Positions 29,108 through 37,529 of a stretch of 64,000 nucleotides of DNA are shown here, piece by piece (the stretch's first letter is position 1; each line of letters begins with the position of its first letter). A model generated the notes under the pieces. That model searched no databases, was not told the DNA's origin, and saw only the letters and a program-made list of their open reading frames with translations. The stretch spans positions 1 to 64,000 of IMG/VR virus record IMGVR_UViG_3300012920_000028, one strand, 5' to 3'. This DNA is from a virus. The position numbers and the translations under genes were made by a program.

Positions 29108-29307
29108 CAGTAGCCCTCCTGTTCTCTCAGTAGTTGTCGCACTTCCTTGTGCTCTTCTATGAGTTCACGCAATTCGCCCTTGGCGTCCGACATCTGTTCA
29201 CGGAGGTCAGCGTAGCGTGCGGCAAGGTCTTCAACAAGCCTTCGCTTGGTCTTGACTTTCATCGAGAGGGCGTACTCTTGCGTACGCAGGTCACCTTTCT
29301 TTCCCAT
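29107..29307 (-). CDS. 66-aa coiled-coil protein
   Basis: MGKKGDLRTQEYALSMKVKT then a heptad-rich helix (LVEDLAARYADLREQMSDA, ELRELIEEHKEVRQLL). A TATA-like TCTTAAGG is centred 29 nt upstream, so the frame above this ATG is not used. Confidence 0.55.
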   Translation of the reverse strand: MGKKGDLRTQEYALSMKVKTKRRLVEDLAARYADLREQMSDAKGELRELIEEHKEVRQLLREQEGY

Positions 29308-29331
29308 ACCCGAGGGTATGTTTCCATTCGA

Positions 29332-29340
29332 CCTTAAGAT
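29332..29340 (-). promoter_or_regulatory. TATA-like promoter
   Basis: ATCTTAAGG on the minus strand, 29 nt before ATG 29307. It contains the stop codon of the upstream gene. Confidence 0.5.
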
Positions 29341-29495
29341 GCTCGGTTGTACTCCGAAAGCCGCTTCTGCCCCTCGGGAATCAGACCCCAAGAGATGAGG
29401 TCAGTCTGCTTCGTCCCTTCGAGGGTCTTATCGAAAACCTCCAAAATGGAAAGGGACGTGTTGTTTTCAGCGAGGTATTCCGTGATGCCAGACAT
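29334..29495 (-). CDS. 53-aa hypothetical protein
   Basis: MSGITEYLAENNTSLSILEV then LEGTKQTDLISWGLIPEG. GGTGA lies 6 nt before the ATG. An overlapping frame exists in this stretch but looks less protein-like. Confidence 0.5.
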   Translation of the reverse strand: MSGITEYLAENNTSLSILEVFDKTLEGTKQTDLISWGLIPEGQKRLSEYNRAS

Positions 29496-29652
29496 GTTGA
29501 TTCACCGGGATTCTCACCATGAGCGTCGGGCACATAACGGTTGCCTTGGTGGATGAAGGGCAAGGTCCAACGAGACATGTGTCCTGAAGGCAAAATCGGC
29601 AAAACGGCGACACCCTACGGTAGTGATGTAGATGACAAAACACCTGTGCAGG

Positions 29653-29676
29653 AAAAAGCGTGTCCGCTGCGACACG
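29653..29676 (-). terminator. Terminator after the 110-aa gene
   Basis: Minus-strand stem CGTGTC pairs with GACACG around loop GCAGCG, then CTTTTTCC. The surrounding 29496-29729 has no convincing gene. Confidence 0.6.
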
Positions 29677-29729
29677 TTTTCTCTCCGAAAAGAGAAGTGA
29701 AGATGAAACGAAGACTGAATAATCGTCAA

Positions 29730-30062
29730 TCAGTCGGTGCATACCAGAAAATCAGGGGCCGGAAGGAATACCTGCACCCCTGAGTACGTTTCGTGCACAA
29801 TGGAAATCGTGTCCAGTTGGCCTTTCATGTAAATCATTTTCAGCAAGACTTCAGGGTGACCCATGACGCTAAGGTACTCGAAGCGGAACTTGTCCTCTTC
29901 CACTATGCGAAGTTCCTTCGCCACGAACGACGCCTCTTTCCTACCGGCAAGAGCAAGAGCGAGGTCACTTACCTCTCTGATTGCTTTTGCGATTGAAGAC
30001 TCCTCATCATCCTCAATGTCCCAAGAGGGAACGGAGTCGTCCCAATCTTCCAAGTCTTCCAT
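29730..30062 (-). CDS. Hypothetical protein with acidic N-terminus, 110 aa
   Basis: MEDLEDWDDSVPSWDIEDDE is followed by a helix (IAKAIREVSDLALALAGRKE) and an alpha/beta segment (FRFEYLSVMGHPEVLLKM). No family was recognised. Last gene before the virion module on this strand. Confidence 0.55.
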   Translation of the reverse strand: MEDLEDWDDSVPSWDIEDDEESSIAKAIREVSDLALALAGRKEASFVAKELRIVEEDKFRFEYLSVMGHPEVLLKMIYMKGQLDTISIVHETYSGVQVFLPAPDFLVCTD

Positions 30063-30096
30063 GATGACTCTTCACCACCACGGCTCATAAATTGCG

Positions 30097-31086
30097 TCAC
30101 GCCGAGAAGATGTCGATAGGGTCACGTGAGCGACGGCGGTTGCCCGGGAGGCGCTTACGCGAGTTCCAGATGAGGTAGCCGAGAATAGCCGCCCCGGCCA
30201 CCATTCCTCCTCCTCCGATAGCCGCGCCACGCGCATAGCCCCTCCAGTTTGGTTCTCCTGCTTCTTGGATGAAGGAGTCCATGTTGGACGTGAGGTAGCC
30301 GCGCTGCCGACGGAGGGCGCTGATAGCCTCCCTGACCTGCATAGCGCGTCCACGGAGGCCGGGAGTGCTGTTCGTCCCATAGAGGAAGCCCCTGAGCGTC
30401 TCACGGTCCTGCGCGGTCGTGTCGCCGCTCAACTGTGCTTCAACCTCCGCGATTTGCTGGTTGTAGGCGTAAAGGGTCTTTTCGAGGGTCTCCAACGCTT
30501 CGGTGATTTCGGCGAGTTGTCGGAGGTCCTCCTTGTATTTCACCCCGAGAGCATCTTCGGAGAGCGACAGTTGTCCGGTTGATTCCCTAAAGGGCGGGAC
30601 ACGTGGACCGTGCTTGTTGAGGAAGCGGCGCTTGTATTCCTCGGCGTTGCCTCCTTTCTCAATGACTTCGATGTAGAGGTCCTTGTCGGTAGCATTCTCA
30701 GCCCCACCAGACCAAAGGTCAGACGTGTCGTTGAGTGGTGCTGCGTCCGTGGGCCACTTCAGCGAGGCTGGGACGTTGGTGATGTCGATGTTGCGCGACG
30801 CTTCAACACCTGTCTGGTAGGCTTGCATATCAACGGTCGAGTCAAACGAAATCGCACCGAAGCCAAAGAAGGGGTCTCGGCGACCCATCTTGTGCCTGAG
30901 CCATTCCAACTTGCGGGTAGCGTTCCCCATTTCTTCGAATCGTGCCTTCTGAAGCGACTCCGCCCTCATGTGCCGGAGGTAGGTAGGGGCACCATTGAGT
31001 GCGCCAATGTTGTTGCGAAGGTGAATCTGCTTTGCACGAGCCGCGTGAATGCGACCGATTTCGGCATTGAACTGTGCTGGCTTCAT
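30097..31086 (-). CDS. Coiled-coil virion-type protein with C-terminal membrane helix, 329 aa
   Basis: Start ATG 31086 has GAGGTGG at a good distance; a GTG nine bases earlier is less likely. The central part (~190-250) is a long coiled coil (LAEITEALETLEKTLYAYNQ). Near the C-terminus, a Gly/Ala-rich membrane segment (GAAIGGGGMVAGAAILGYLI) is followed by a basic tail (RKRLPGNRRRSRDP). This tail-anchor layout suits a protein sitting on an internal virion membrane with its basic end facing DNA. No family was recognised. Confidence 0.6.
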   Translation of the reverse strand: MKPAQFNAEIGRIHAARAKQIHLRNNIGALNGAPTYLRHMRAESLQKARFEEMGNATRKLEWLRHKMGRRDPFFGFGAISFDSTVDMQAYQTGVEASRNIDITNVPASLKWPTDAAPLNDTSDLWSGGAENATDKDLYIEVIEKGGNAEEYKRRFLNKHGPRVPPFRESTGQLSLSEDALGVKYKEDLRQLAEITEALETLEKTLYAYNQQIAEVEAQLSGDTTAQDRETLRGFLYGTNSTPGLRGRAMQVREAISALRRQRGYLTSNMDSFIQEAGEPNWRGYARGAAIGGGGMVAGAAILGYLIWNSRKRLPGNRRRSRDPIDIFSA

Positions 31087-31096
31087 CACTTCCACC

Positions 31097-31444
31097 TCAC
31101 ATCATGTTTGCTCGCGCGTTCTTGTTTCGAGTCATGTATGAAATCAGGAACATGAGAGCCACGGCGCCGACAGTGCCGCCTTGTTTGAGGATTTCTTTTC
31201 TGCCCGTTGCGACGTTGAAAACGAAGTAGGAAGAAAGACCCACTCCGCCGGCGAAGGTGCCGTAGTGAACATACGTCCCCAATTTCCGAAGTTGCGGGGA
31301 AAGGTTGCTCGCGAGGTTCACGGCCGCGGCGATGTTTTGTGCTTGTCCGAGTACCACCGGGTCTTCCTCCTGTTCTTCTTGGGCTGGTCCGTATGTGGTC
31401 TTCGTCACCTTTCGTTCTTTCAAGAGCCGTCCCTGCATTCCCAT
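31097..31444 (-). CDS. Membrane protein, 115 aa
   Basis: Start ATG overlaps the upstream stop (TGATG). A polar N-terminal half is followed by two hydrophobic segments (TFAGGVGLSSYFVFNVA and GGTVGAVALMFLISYM), ending RNKNARANMM. Probable virion membrane component; no family was recognised. Confidence 0.55.
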   Translation of the reverse strand: MGMQGRLLKERKVTKTTYGPAQEEQEEDPVVLGQAQNIAAAVNLASNLSPQLRKLGTYVHYGTFAGGVGLSSYFVFNVATGRKEILKQGGTVGAVALMFLISYMTRNKNARANMM

Positions 31445-31698
31445 CACTTCTTCGTGAGCAGGTACACGGTCAGGCCGAATGCTGCCCACTGGCTCGCGTC
31501 CTTGAAGTCAAGGCTCAAAACACGCTTGAAGCCCTTCACGATTTGGTCTGAACCGGGCATGCCCATGGCGTAATAGGCTGCCAAGGCCGCCAGAAAGTTC
31601 TCTCCCGGCGTATTCGTGGTCAGGCCACCGAGGGGCTTTGATTGAAGCGAGCCGAGAGCGCGTGCGTGCTCGAAATGGACGTTCCGAACCCCGCTCAT
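31444..31698 (-). CDS. Small membrane-associated protein, 84 aa
   Basis: Hydrophobic segments FLAALAAYYAMGM and QWAAFGLTVYLLTKK. Leaderless: TATA-like GGCTTAATCC is centred 27 nt before the ATG. First gene of the block running to 30097. Confidence 0.55.
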   Translation of the reverse strand: MSGVRNVHFEHARALGSLQSKPLGGLTTNTPGENFLAALAAYYAMGMPGSDQIVKGFKRVLSLDFKDASQWAAFGLTVYLLTKK

Positions 31699-31720
31699 GT
31701 TGTTCCCCCACGTGTTCGCT

Positions 31721-31730
31721 CGGATTAAGC
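31721..31730 (-). promoter_or_regulatory. TATA-like promoter
   Basis: GCTTAATCCG on the minus strand, ~27 nt before ATG 31698. Confidence 0.55.
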
Positions 31731-34013
31731 CTACCGCTTCAACACCCAGTAAAGCATGGAACCGACGGCAAGCGTAGCCCCTGTTGCTTGGGGTAGCGTC
31801 ATGAGGCTATCTCCGGTCACCGGCTTGTAGGCCGAGGGGACCGGCCTGTAGTTCTCAATTGCTACCGATTGAGCCGAGAACAAGGGGCCTTTGCGTCCGT
31901 ACTTTCGACCTGAAACACCAACGGCTGCACGGGGTGAACGAATGACCTGTCGGGAAACCCACCGTTGGTGGCGCACAGGGTTTCCTTGGTCGTTGGTGCG
32001 AATATCGTGTCCAACGTCCATGCTCTTTGAGATGAACACTTGTGGGGGCATGTTCACGTAAGGACTCAGGAATCTTTGGTAGTACTGCCCGAGTTCTCCG
32101 CTTGCATTCGGGACTGTCCTCACCGGGTGAGCGACATACATGAACTGAGGGTAGCCTTCAGTCGGAGGGTGTTCCCTGAAAGGACTGTTCTTCGCCTTGC
32201 CTGTTTCGTCAAACGCTTGGAGGCCGAACTGTGGAATATCCAATACCGGTGCTTCGTCCCCAAGGTAGTTCATTGACTTCAGATAGCCAATGATTGAATC
32301 CACGTGGGCGAGTGTCTCGACGGATTCCTCATGGATGACGACCTTCGATACCTTCGGAGCACGATTGGCGAGCGTGAGAAGCGAGGTGTCCGCCATGCTC
32401 GTCCAGTTGCTACCGCTCACGAAGTCCGTGTAGGAACTACCCTCAACCCATCGCTCAGACATAAGGTAGGCCGCTTCAACGATGAGGGTCGCGTGGCGCC
32501 TTGCGAGTCCCCTGTCTCCGAGAAGGAAGCCGCTGAGATTGTTGTTGGCGTAGTGAGACAACTCTCCCGTCCTTGAGCGAGCGAGGAATGCCGTTTGAGG
32601 CCACGACCTGTAGGCACCTGAAGAAACAAGCCCGCTATCACTTGCTGCGACACCTGTCCAAATGTCCGCCAATCGCTCAGGCATTTCCTTGAGGAACTTT
32701 GCGGCGGCGTCATAGAACGACTTGTCGATACCCACCACCTGAACACGATGCAACTTCGTTCCGCCCATGTCGGGGTCATACGCTTGAGGTGGGTAGTCCC
32801 CCCTGAAGTCCATGTCGCCTTCCCAATCCCATTCCGTGCTGACGCGAACGGTGTAGTAGTACTGCGTCGGAGGGGCGTAGACCGGCTCCGGGGCGTCGGG
32901 GGTCACGGTGGCTCTTGCGGCTACGGGAGCACGAGGTGCAGGGGCGGGGGGAGGGGGCACGAAGGGGCGCTCACCTCCACGAAGGATGAGGGCAGGGAAG
33001 AGGTCTTGGAGAACAACTTGAGCGGTGAGCGGCTCGCTCTCCTTGCCCGAAGCAAGGAACGGCTGCCCGATGCTCGTCATGGCCGAGTTGGCGAGGTTCG
33101 CTTGAGCGAGGTAAAACGTGTGGTAGGCATCGGTAGGGCGGTAGTGGTAGCAGAACGCCTTGTTCATGGCGTCAAAGGTGGTTGGGGTTCCGTCCCAGTA
33201 GCACGCGAGATGGTAATTGAACCAAGCGTCCATGGAAACATAGACGGTGATTCCTGAACGCTCAACGTACACAGCATTCCCGAGCATTCGCCTAAGCGTG
33301 TTCATGTTTTGGGGGACGATGTTCGACGGGACCAAGTTCTCCCCTGACTTCTGGATAACGAATGCCGAGTTCTTGAGGTACTCCAGTTCTGTGTCCTTGG
33401 AGATTTCCTCGTACATCTTCTCGACTTCTCGCGTAATGGTGTCGAAACGCTCCCCGAGGGGGACCATTTCACTCGTTCCCCAGTTGCGAGGGTCGGGGTG
33501 AGGTGCGTTGATTTTCAGTCTCGCTTCAGGGTGAAGGACGTTCACGATGTCAATTTCCTTTCGCATGTTGGAAATCTGCGTGTCCATGGGAACCTCAAGT
33601 CGAAGGAGGGAATACAGATTGTACCACAGGCGGGTGAACATGGATTGCATGAACGCCGTCTTCTTGGGCTTGTACTCGGAGAGGAGTTCGATGAACGCCC
33701 CCTTGAGTTCTTCGGGCCATTCGAGCACCGTTCCTGTAGCGGCGGTAAGCGCCGTGAGGTTGTCGGTGGCGGAGGGGCTCTCCACTTGGAGCCTCTCACA
33801 CAATGCTTCGACGAAGTTTTCCTTCCCGACGTGAGAAAGGAAAGCGGGGAGGAAGTTTGGACCGACTTCTTGTCCATTGAAGGTTCCTTGGAGGGCGAGA
33901 ACGACGTTGTCCTTCGCCCTTTCCAAGTCCGCAAGTGCGCTCTTTGATTTCTCAAATGCCTTCGTGTACTCACGCTGAGACGCCGTAGGGTTCCGCTTGG
34001 GGAATCCCTGCAT
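31731..34013 (-). CDS. Large virion-module protein, 760 aa
   Basis: No family was recognised. N-terminal ~260 residues are helical (MQGFPKRNPTASQREYTKAF...). A globular region follows, then a Pro/Ala-rich linker at ~350-390 (VPPPPAPAPRAPVAAR), then a beta-rich region rich in Tyr, Trp and Ser with strands such as YYYTVRVSTEWDWEG. The last ~20 residues are hydrophobic (GATLAVGSMLYWVLKR), a possible membrane anchor. GGGGATTAG precedes the ATG. Size and position suggest a minor capsid, vertex or membrane-attached virion protein. Confidence 0.65.
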   Translation of the reverse strand: MQGFPKRNPTASQREYTKAFEKSKSALADLERAKDNVVLALQGTFNGQEVGPNFLPAFLSHVGKENFVEALCERLQVESPSATDNLTALTAATGTVLEWPEELKGAFIELLSEYKPKKTAFMQSMFTRLWYNLYSLLRLEVPMDTQISNMRKEIDIVNVLHPEARLKINAPHPDPRNWGTSEMVPLGERFDTITREVEKMYEEISKDTELEYLKNSAFVIQKSGENLVPSNIVPQNMNTLRRMLGNAVYVERSGITVYVSMDAWFNYHLACYWDGTPTTFDAMNKAFCYHYRPTDAYHTFYLAQANLANSAMTSIGQPFLASGKESEPLTAQVVLQDLFPALILRGGERPFVPPPPAPAPRAPVAARATVTPDAPEPVYAPPTQYYYTVRVSTEWDWEGDMDFRGDYPPQAYDPDMGGTKLHRVQVVGIDKSFYDAAAKFLKEMPERLADIWTGVAASDSGLVSSGAYRSWPQTAFLARSRTGELSHYANNNLSGFLLGDRGLARRHATLIVEAAYLMSERWVEGSSYTDFVSGSNWTSMADTSLLTLANRAPKVSKVVIHEESVETLAHVDSIIGYLKSMNYLGDEAPVLDIPQFGLQAFDETGKAKNSPFREHPPTEGYPQFMYVAHPVRTVPNASGELGQYYQRFLSPYVNMPPQVFISKSMDVGHDIRTNDQGNPVRHQRWVSRQVIRSPRAAVGVSGRKYGRKGPLFSAQSVAIENYRPVPSAYKPVTGDSLMTLPQATGATLAVGSMLYWVLKR

Positions 34014-34022
34014 CTAATCCCC

Positions 34023-34751
34023 TCAGAAGCCACCTTGCATGCCGGGTTGCGTCATCCCTTGCTGCATGGGTGCTTGCTGGGCAGGTGGAAGTCCGAGAGA
34101 ACCACGGATGAGGGAGGCGCCGAAGCCGCCAAGGGTCGCGCCCATTCCGGGTCGCTGAGGCTGGCCCATCATCTGCTGCTGCATCATCTGCTGCTGCATC
34201 ATCTGTTGCTGCTGCATTTGGTTCATCATCATGTTCTGCTGGTGACCACCCATCATTTGCATTGCGTTCATGTCGGCCTGAGAGACCTGCATCTGCATTT
34301 GCTGAAGGGGAATGACCTTCGAAATCTGCATGTCGATGTTCTCCTGCGTAATTGAAGCGTAATCCCCGGCTTCCGCATTGACCGAGTATGCTCCACCACG
34401 CTCCGTAGCGGAAACAAGGGCTCCGCTCTTGAAGAAGGCATACAACTCCTTCTTCACGATGAGAGAGAGCAGGTTCGCGAACTCGGTCATGAACTGAGGG
34501 TATGAGAGCATGAAGAGCGCGACCTGATTCGGATGCGCGGCCATGAGCCTGTAAAGGAGCGCGACTTGGTCCTCGTTGTTCATGCCGTTCGTCATGGCGT
34601 CAATCTGTCCCATGGCGGCTTGACCTGCCATAGCCGAAAGACCGGAGGTCTGTGCGGCGTTCGCTACATTTCCGAGCATCTGCTGTTGCCCGTTGGAGAG
34701 CCCATTCGGCATGAGCGACTGTTGACTTTGATTGTTCCCGAAAAGACCCAT
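34023..34751 (-). CDS. Met/Gln-rich protein, 242 aa
   Basis: Residues ~60-150 form an ordered helical domain (NEDQVALLYRLMAAHPNQVA, LFMLSYPQFM, then SLIVKKELYAFF). Both ends are low complexity. Residues ~150-195 are almost only Met and Gln (QQQQMMQQQMMQQQMM), and a Gly/Pro/Gln tail ends QGGF. Such Met/Gln tracts favour self-assembly or scaffolding. It lies between the 760-aa and 260-aa virion proteins. No family was recognised. Confidence 0.6.
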   Translation of the reverse strand: MGLFGNNQSQQSLMPNGLSNGQQQMLGNVANAAQTSGLSAMAGQAAMGQIDAMTNGMNNEDQVALLYRLMAAHPNQVALFMLSYPQFMTEFANLLSLIVKKELYAFFKSGALVSATERGGAYSVNAEAGDYASITQENIDMQISKVIPLQQMQMQVSQADMNAMQMMGGHQQNMMMNQMQQQQMMQQQMMQQQMMGQPQRPGMGATLGGFGASLIRGSLGLPPAQQAPMQQGMTQPGMQGGF

Positions 34752-34800
34752 CTTCAGAACCCCCTATTCGACCCACGTTCACCTTCGTCTTGAACATTCC

Positions 34801-35583
34801 TCATTGGTACGCCTCCTTCATCGCGTCGCTAAAGGCTTCATCAAACATCTTCTCCTCAACTTGTTCTCGGGCATAGAACTCAGCGATTGTTTCCGGATGA
34901 CCGTAAGGCGTGCCGTCGGTCGCCATGCCCTTGATGTAGTCGTCATAGAAGGTGATTTGTGTTCCACGGTTGCGCCCGAAGGAATCAACGAGCCGGGTCA
35001 CGGGGATTCCATCCTTGATGGCCTCAAGTACTGCCTCTTCGTACTTCGCCTCAAGCGGAGTCTTCGGCTTGGCGGGTGGCTTCTTGATGGGAATGAACGA
35101 AACACCTTTCTTCTTCATCTGCCGGAAGAAGCCACGTTCGTTCTCACGCTCCTCTTGCTCCATCCACTCCATGAGCAACTTGTAGAGTTGCAAGGCTTGA
35201 GGGCAGTAGGTTCCAGTCATCATGCGTCCCTTCCCGGGGAGAACACCTGTCCAAGGGGTGAAATGAATGCGTTGCTTGGTGACGGGGTCAATGAGGAACT
35301 CTTGGCGTAGGTCGCCATAGTCCTGATTCGTGCAATCCACGCCCGTCACGACACACTGTTGAGGGCGGCTGTTGAACTTGTAGCCAAAGACCCCAGTCCA
35401 CCTCTTAACGGGCTTCAGCGTCTTTCGCGCAAGACGGATGTTCTCCCTGCGCGCACGCACGGGGTCAGGATGCCTGCTGAAATGGAAATCAATGACCGGA
35501 GTCACCGCATCCCAATCCATGCCTCTATTTTGCGGCATGTTGCCGACCAGTTGCTTCATTCGTTCTTCTTGGTAGTTGCTCAT
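34801..35583 (-). CDS. Virion-module hypothetical protein, 260 aa
   Basis: Has an N-terminal basic segment (RARRENIRLARKTLKPVKRW), a central FNSRPQQCVVTGVDC and HFTPWTGVLPGKGRMM region, and a charged C-terminal helical region (EQVEEKMFDEAFSDAMKEAY). ATG overlaps the GTPase stop by 4 nt. No family was recognised. Confidence 0.6.
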   Translation of the reverse strand: MSNYQEERMKQLVGNMPQNRGMDWDAVTPVIDFHFSRHPDPVRARRENIRLARKTLKPVKRWTGVFGYKFNSRPQQCVVTGVDCTNQDYGDLRQEFLIDPVTKQRIHFTPWTGVLPGKGRMMTGTYCPQALQLYKLLMEWMEQEERENERGFFRQMKKKGVSFIPIKKPPAKPKTPLEAKYEEAVLEAIKDGIPVTRLVDSFGRNRGTQITFYDDYIKGMATDGTPYGHPETIAEFYAREQVEEKMFDEAFSDAMKEAYQ

Positions 35584-36314
35584 AGGTCACTCATCCCTTT
35601 CATGATGGCTTCTTCCACGTTCCAACCGACCGTCGCCGACACCGCGTCCACACGTGTTGGAATTCGCATTTCCTGCAACTGGTAAAGGTGTTCCCGAAAA
35701 GGAAGGAAGATTGGATGTTCGGAAATGAGGCCGCGCTCCCATTGAGAATAGCCCTCCTCGTCAAGCCAAGTATCAGCCTTGTTCGCAAGGACGATGATTC
35801 GATTTGGGCGCCACTTCCTTGCCTTGAAACGGTTGATGAGACCGAGACCTCGCGGCCGCTTCCCCGACGCCAGTGATTCGACGATGTAGCCGAAAGCCAA
35901 TTGGTTCGACGTATCGTTGGGGTCGAGGAGGTGGCGATGGTCTATCATCACAATGAGGGTCCTAATCCGACGCTGGTACATGTCCCTCAACCACATGGGA
36001 AAGTACTCTTGGTGACCGCCGATGTCGCGAGAAATGACCGTCTTCTGAAGACCGTCCGAGCGCACGCGGTGAATGTGCCGCTCCGGCATTTGGTGGTGCT
36101 TTGAGAGGAACTTCTTCTTGTGGTGGGTTCGCTCGTTTTCGCCAAGAGGGCGAATCTTCCCCTCGGTCATCAATTGACGGTCAAGGGTTGACTTCCCGGT
36201 TTCGCTGAATCCATACACCCCAACATTGTGCGTCACGTACGCCCCAGCGGCGTCGAAGAATCGCCAAAAGCCGTGTGCGACGACAATGGCAGTCGTGGCG
36301 AGAGGGTCAACCAT
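35580..36314 (-). CDS. Small GTPase, Ras/Arf-like
   Basis: This 244-aa protein has the ordered GTPase motifs: P-loop GFSETGKST (35-43), G3 as DIGGHQE (97-103), G4 as NKAD (178-181) and G5 as SAT near 228. DxGGxxE followed by a Trp-containing helix resembles Arf/Sar or archaeal Ras-like GTPases more than translation factors. Residues 5-27 (LATTAIVVAHGFWRFFDAAG) could be an amphipathic or membrane-binding segment, as in Arf. It is longer than Ras (~190 aa) because of a His/Lys-rich insert between G1 and G3. It sits among virion membrane proteins, so a role in membrane recruitment or assembly is plausible but inferred. GGTGA precedes the ATG. Confidence 0.8.
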   Translation of the reverse strand: MVDPLATTAIVVAHGFWRFFDAAGAYVTHNVGVYGFSETGKSTLDRQLMTEGKIRPLGENERTHHKKKFLSKHHQMPERHIHRVRSDGLQKTVISRDIGGHQEYFPMWLRDMYQRRIRTLIVMIDHRHLLDPNDTSNQLAFGYIVESLASGKRPRGLGLINRFKARKWRPNRIIVLANKADTWLDEEGYSQWERGLISEHPIFLPFREHLYQLQEMRIPTRVDAVSATVGWNVEEAIMKGMSDL

Positions 36315-36318
36315 TACA

Positions 36319-36537
36319 TCACCCGAGAATCCAACCGATGATACCTGCGCTATCGGTGGTCTTCATGATGACGTAGTCGGTCACGGCCGTGACCAAGACT
36401 CCGACACCTGTCGAAATGGCTCCCCAAAACATGTATTTGATTCGGATATACCGCATCGCCCAAGTCTGACCAAGGTGGGTCGTTTTCATCAACGATTCCA
36501 TTTGAGCGTCTTGCTCGTCATTGAAGATGATGCCCAT
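36319..36537 (-). CDS. Membrane protein, 72 aa
   Basis: ATG 36537 has AGGTGA upstream. A short polar lead, then YMFWGAISTGVGVLVTAV and a second hydrophobic end (SAGIIGWILG). Directly upstream of the GTPase gene in the same operon. Confidence 0.55.
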   Translation of the reverse strand: MGIIFNDEQDAQMESLMKTTHLGQTWAMRYIRIKYMFWGAISTGVGVLVTAVTDYVIMKTTDSAGIIGWILG

Positions 36538-36621
36538 TCTCTCACCTATGTTGGAAGCAAGCCTCACCTTCGGTCGTCTTCCTCTTGCATGGTTCGCCCT
36601 TGGCCGTCATGGCCCCACATC

Positions 36622-37353
36622 TCACGCTTCGGTTTCGACTCCTTCCGGGGTCAAATCGAGCGAGTTCCTCTCGGATGAGTTGTCGGATTGAGGCTTCGTT
36701 GGGATGGGCTGGTTGAGGGTCAACTTCGGACCCACGGGGATGCCCATGACGCGGTGTCGGTCGATTCCGAAGGCCTCGGGAGTCAGGGCTTTCGTTCCCG
36801 AGGGTTGTAGTCCCTGTTGAGGCATCACTTGCTGCGCTCCCTGAAGAGCCGTCAATTGGCTCAAGGCTGCTTGGATGCCCTGCAGGTTTCCCGCAAGTGC
36901 CTGAGACTCATCGGGGCTGATGACCCCGTCCGCCATCGCCGCTCCAAGGTTGCTCTTGTAAAGCATCATTTGCTGCTGAAGAACCGCTTCCAATTGAGAC
37001 TTTTCTTGTTCAAACTTGAGCGCGGCCATCCTCCGCCTGTTTGCGTTTCGCATCCGCTTCAGTTGACGACGGTGCTGGTTCGAATCCTCGAAGGCCGCCC
37101 GATAGATGAAATAGAACGCCGCCTGCACCGAAAAGCCCGCGAAGCCATAGAAAATGGCGCTCTCATAGGCCGTGTTGAAGTGGCTCCACGTCCAATTCAC
37201 ATAGAGCAGAATACAGAAGGCGAGCAAGACGGACTGAAACAGCATCGTGCCCAGCAGACGCAGTTCGCTTTCGCGCAACTGGTCCCTGTATTCCTGTTCT
37301 TCTTCGTTCGTTTCACCCATCAGGGTATTCAGCAGGGGATTGCTCCCAATCAT
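36622..37353 (-). CDS. Two-helix membrane protein with coiled coil, 243 aa
   Basis: Start MIGSNPLLNTLMGET follows the upstream stop directly. Two membrane segments (MLFQSVLLAFCILLYVNW and IFYGFAGFSVQAAFYFIY) are followed by a basic helix (RRQLKRMRNANRRRMAAL) and a Gln-rich coiled coil (QEKSQLEAVLQQQMMLYKSN). The tail is polar and disordered. The frame is open further upstream (to 37458), but that part overlaps the 56-aa gene. Likely virion membrane component. Confidence 0.6.
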   Translation of the reverse strand: MIGSNPLLNTLMGETNEEEQEYRDQLRESELRLLGTMLFQSVLLAFCILLYVNWTWSHFNTAYESAIFYGFAGFSVQAAFYFIYRAAFEDSNQHRRQLKRMRNANRRRMAALKFEQEKSQLEAVLQQQMMLYKSNLGAAMADGVISPDESQALAGNLQGIQAALSQLTALQGAQQVMPQQGLQPSGTKALTPEAFGIDRHRVMGIPVGPKLTLNQPIPTKPQSDNSSERNSLDLTPEGVETEA

Positions 37354-37354
37354 T

Positions 37355-37525
37355 TCAGGTCCGACAACCAATTTTCGCCACCTCCAGTAGTCCAAGTATT
37401 TCGACGCGGTCGGCGGGTTCCTTCGTGAAAAGTTCCACGCCTTCCGGGCCTTCGACAATGAGCAAGAACCTCACCCCTGCTTCACGCAGGGCGATGATTC
37501 CTTCTTGAGCCTTCTCGATGTCCAT
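37355..37525 (-). CDS. 56-aa hypothetical protein
   Basis: MDIEKAQEGIIALREAGVRF, strand LLIVEGPEG, helix DRVEILGLLEVAKIG. Compact alpha/beta fold. It lies just after the thermosome gene, with GGGGAG upstream of its ATG. Confidence 0.5.
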   Translation of the reverse strand: MDIEKAQEGIIALREAGVRFLLIVEGPEGVELFTKEPADRVEILGLLEVAKIGCRT

Positions 37526-37529
37526 TTCA

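Noticed and set aside
29467-29742. 91-codon minus-strand frame after the 110-aa gene
   Set aside because: It runs through a clear terminator hairpin and has a composition unlike neighbouring proteins.
37354-37458. N-terminal extension of the 243-aa membrane protein
   Set aside because: The frame is open and contains an attractive RRNPP motif, but it overlaps the coherent 56-aa gene, and ATG 37353 directly follows that gene's stop.
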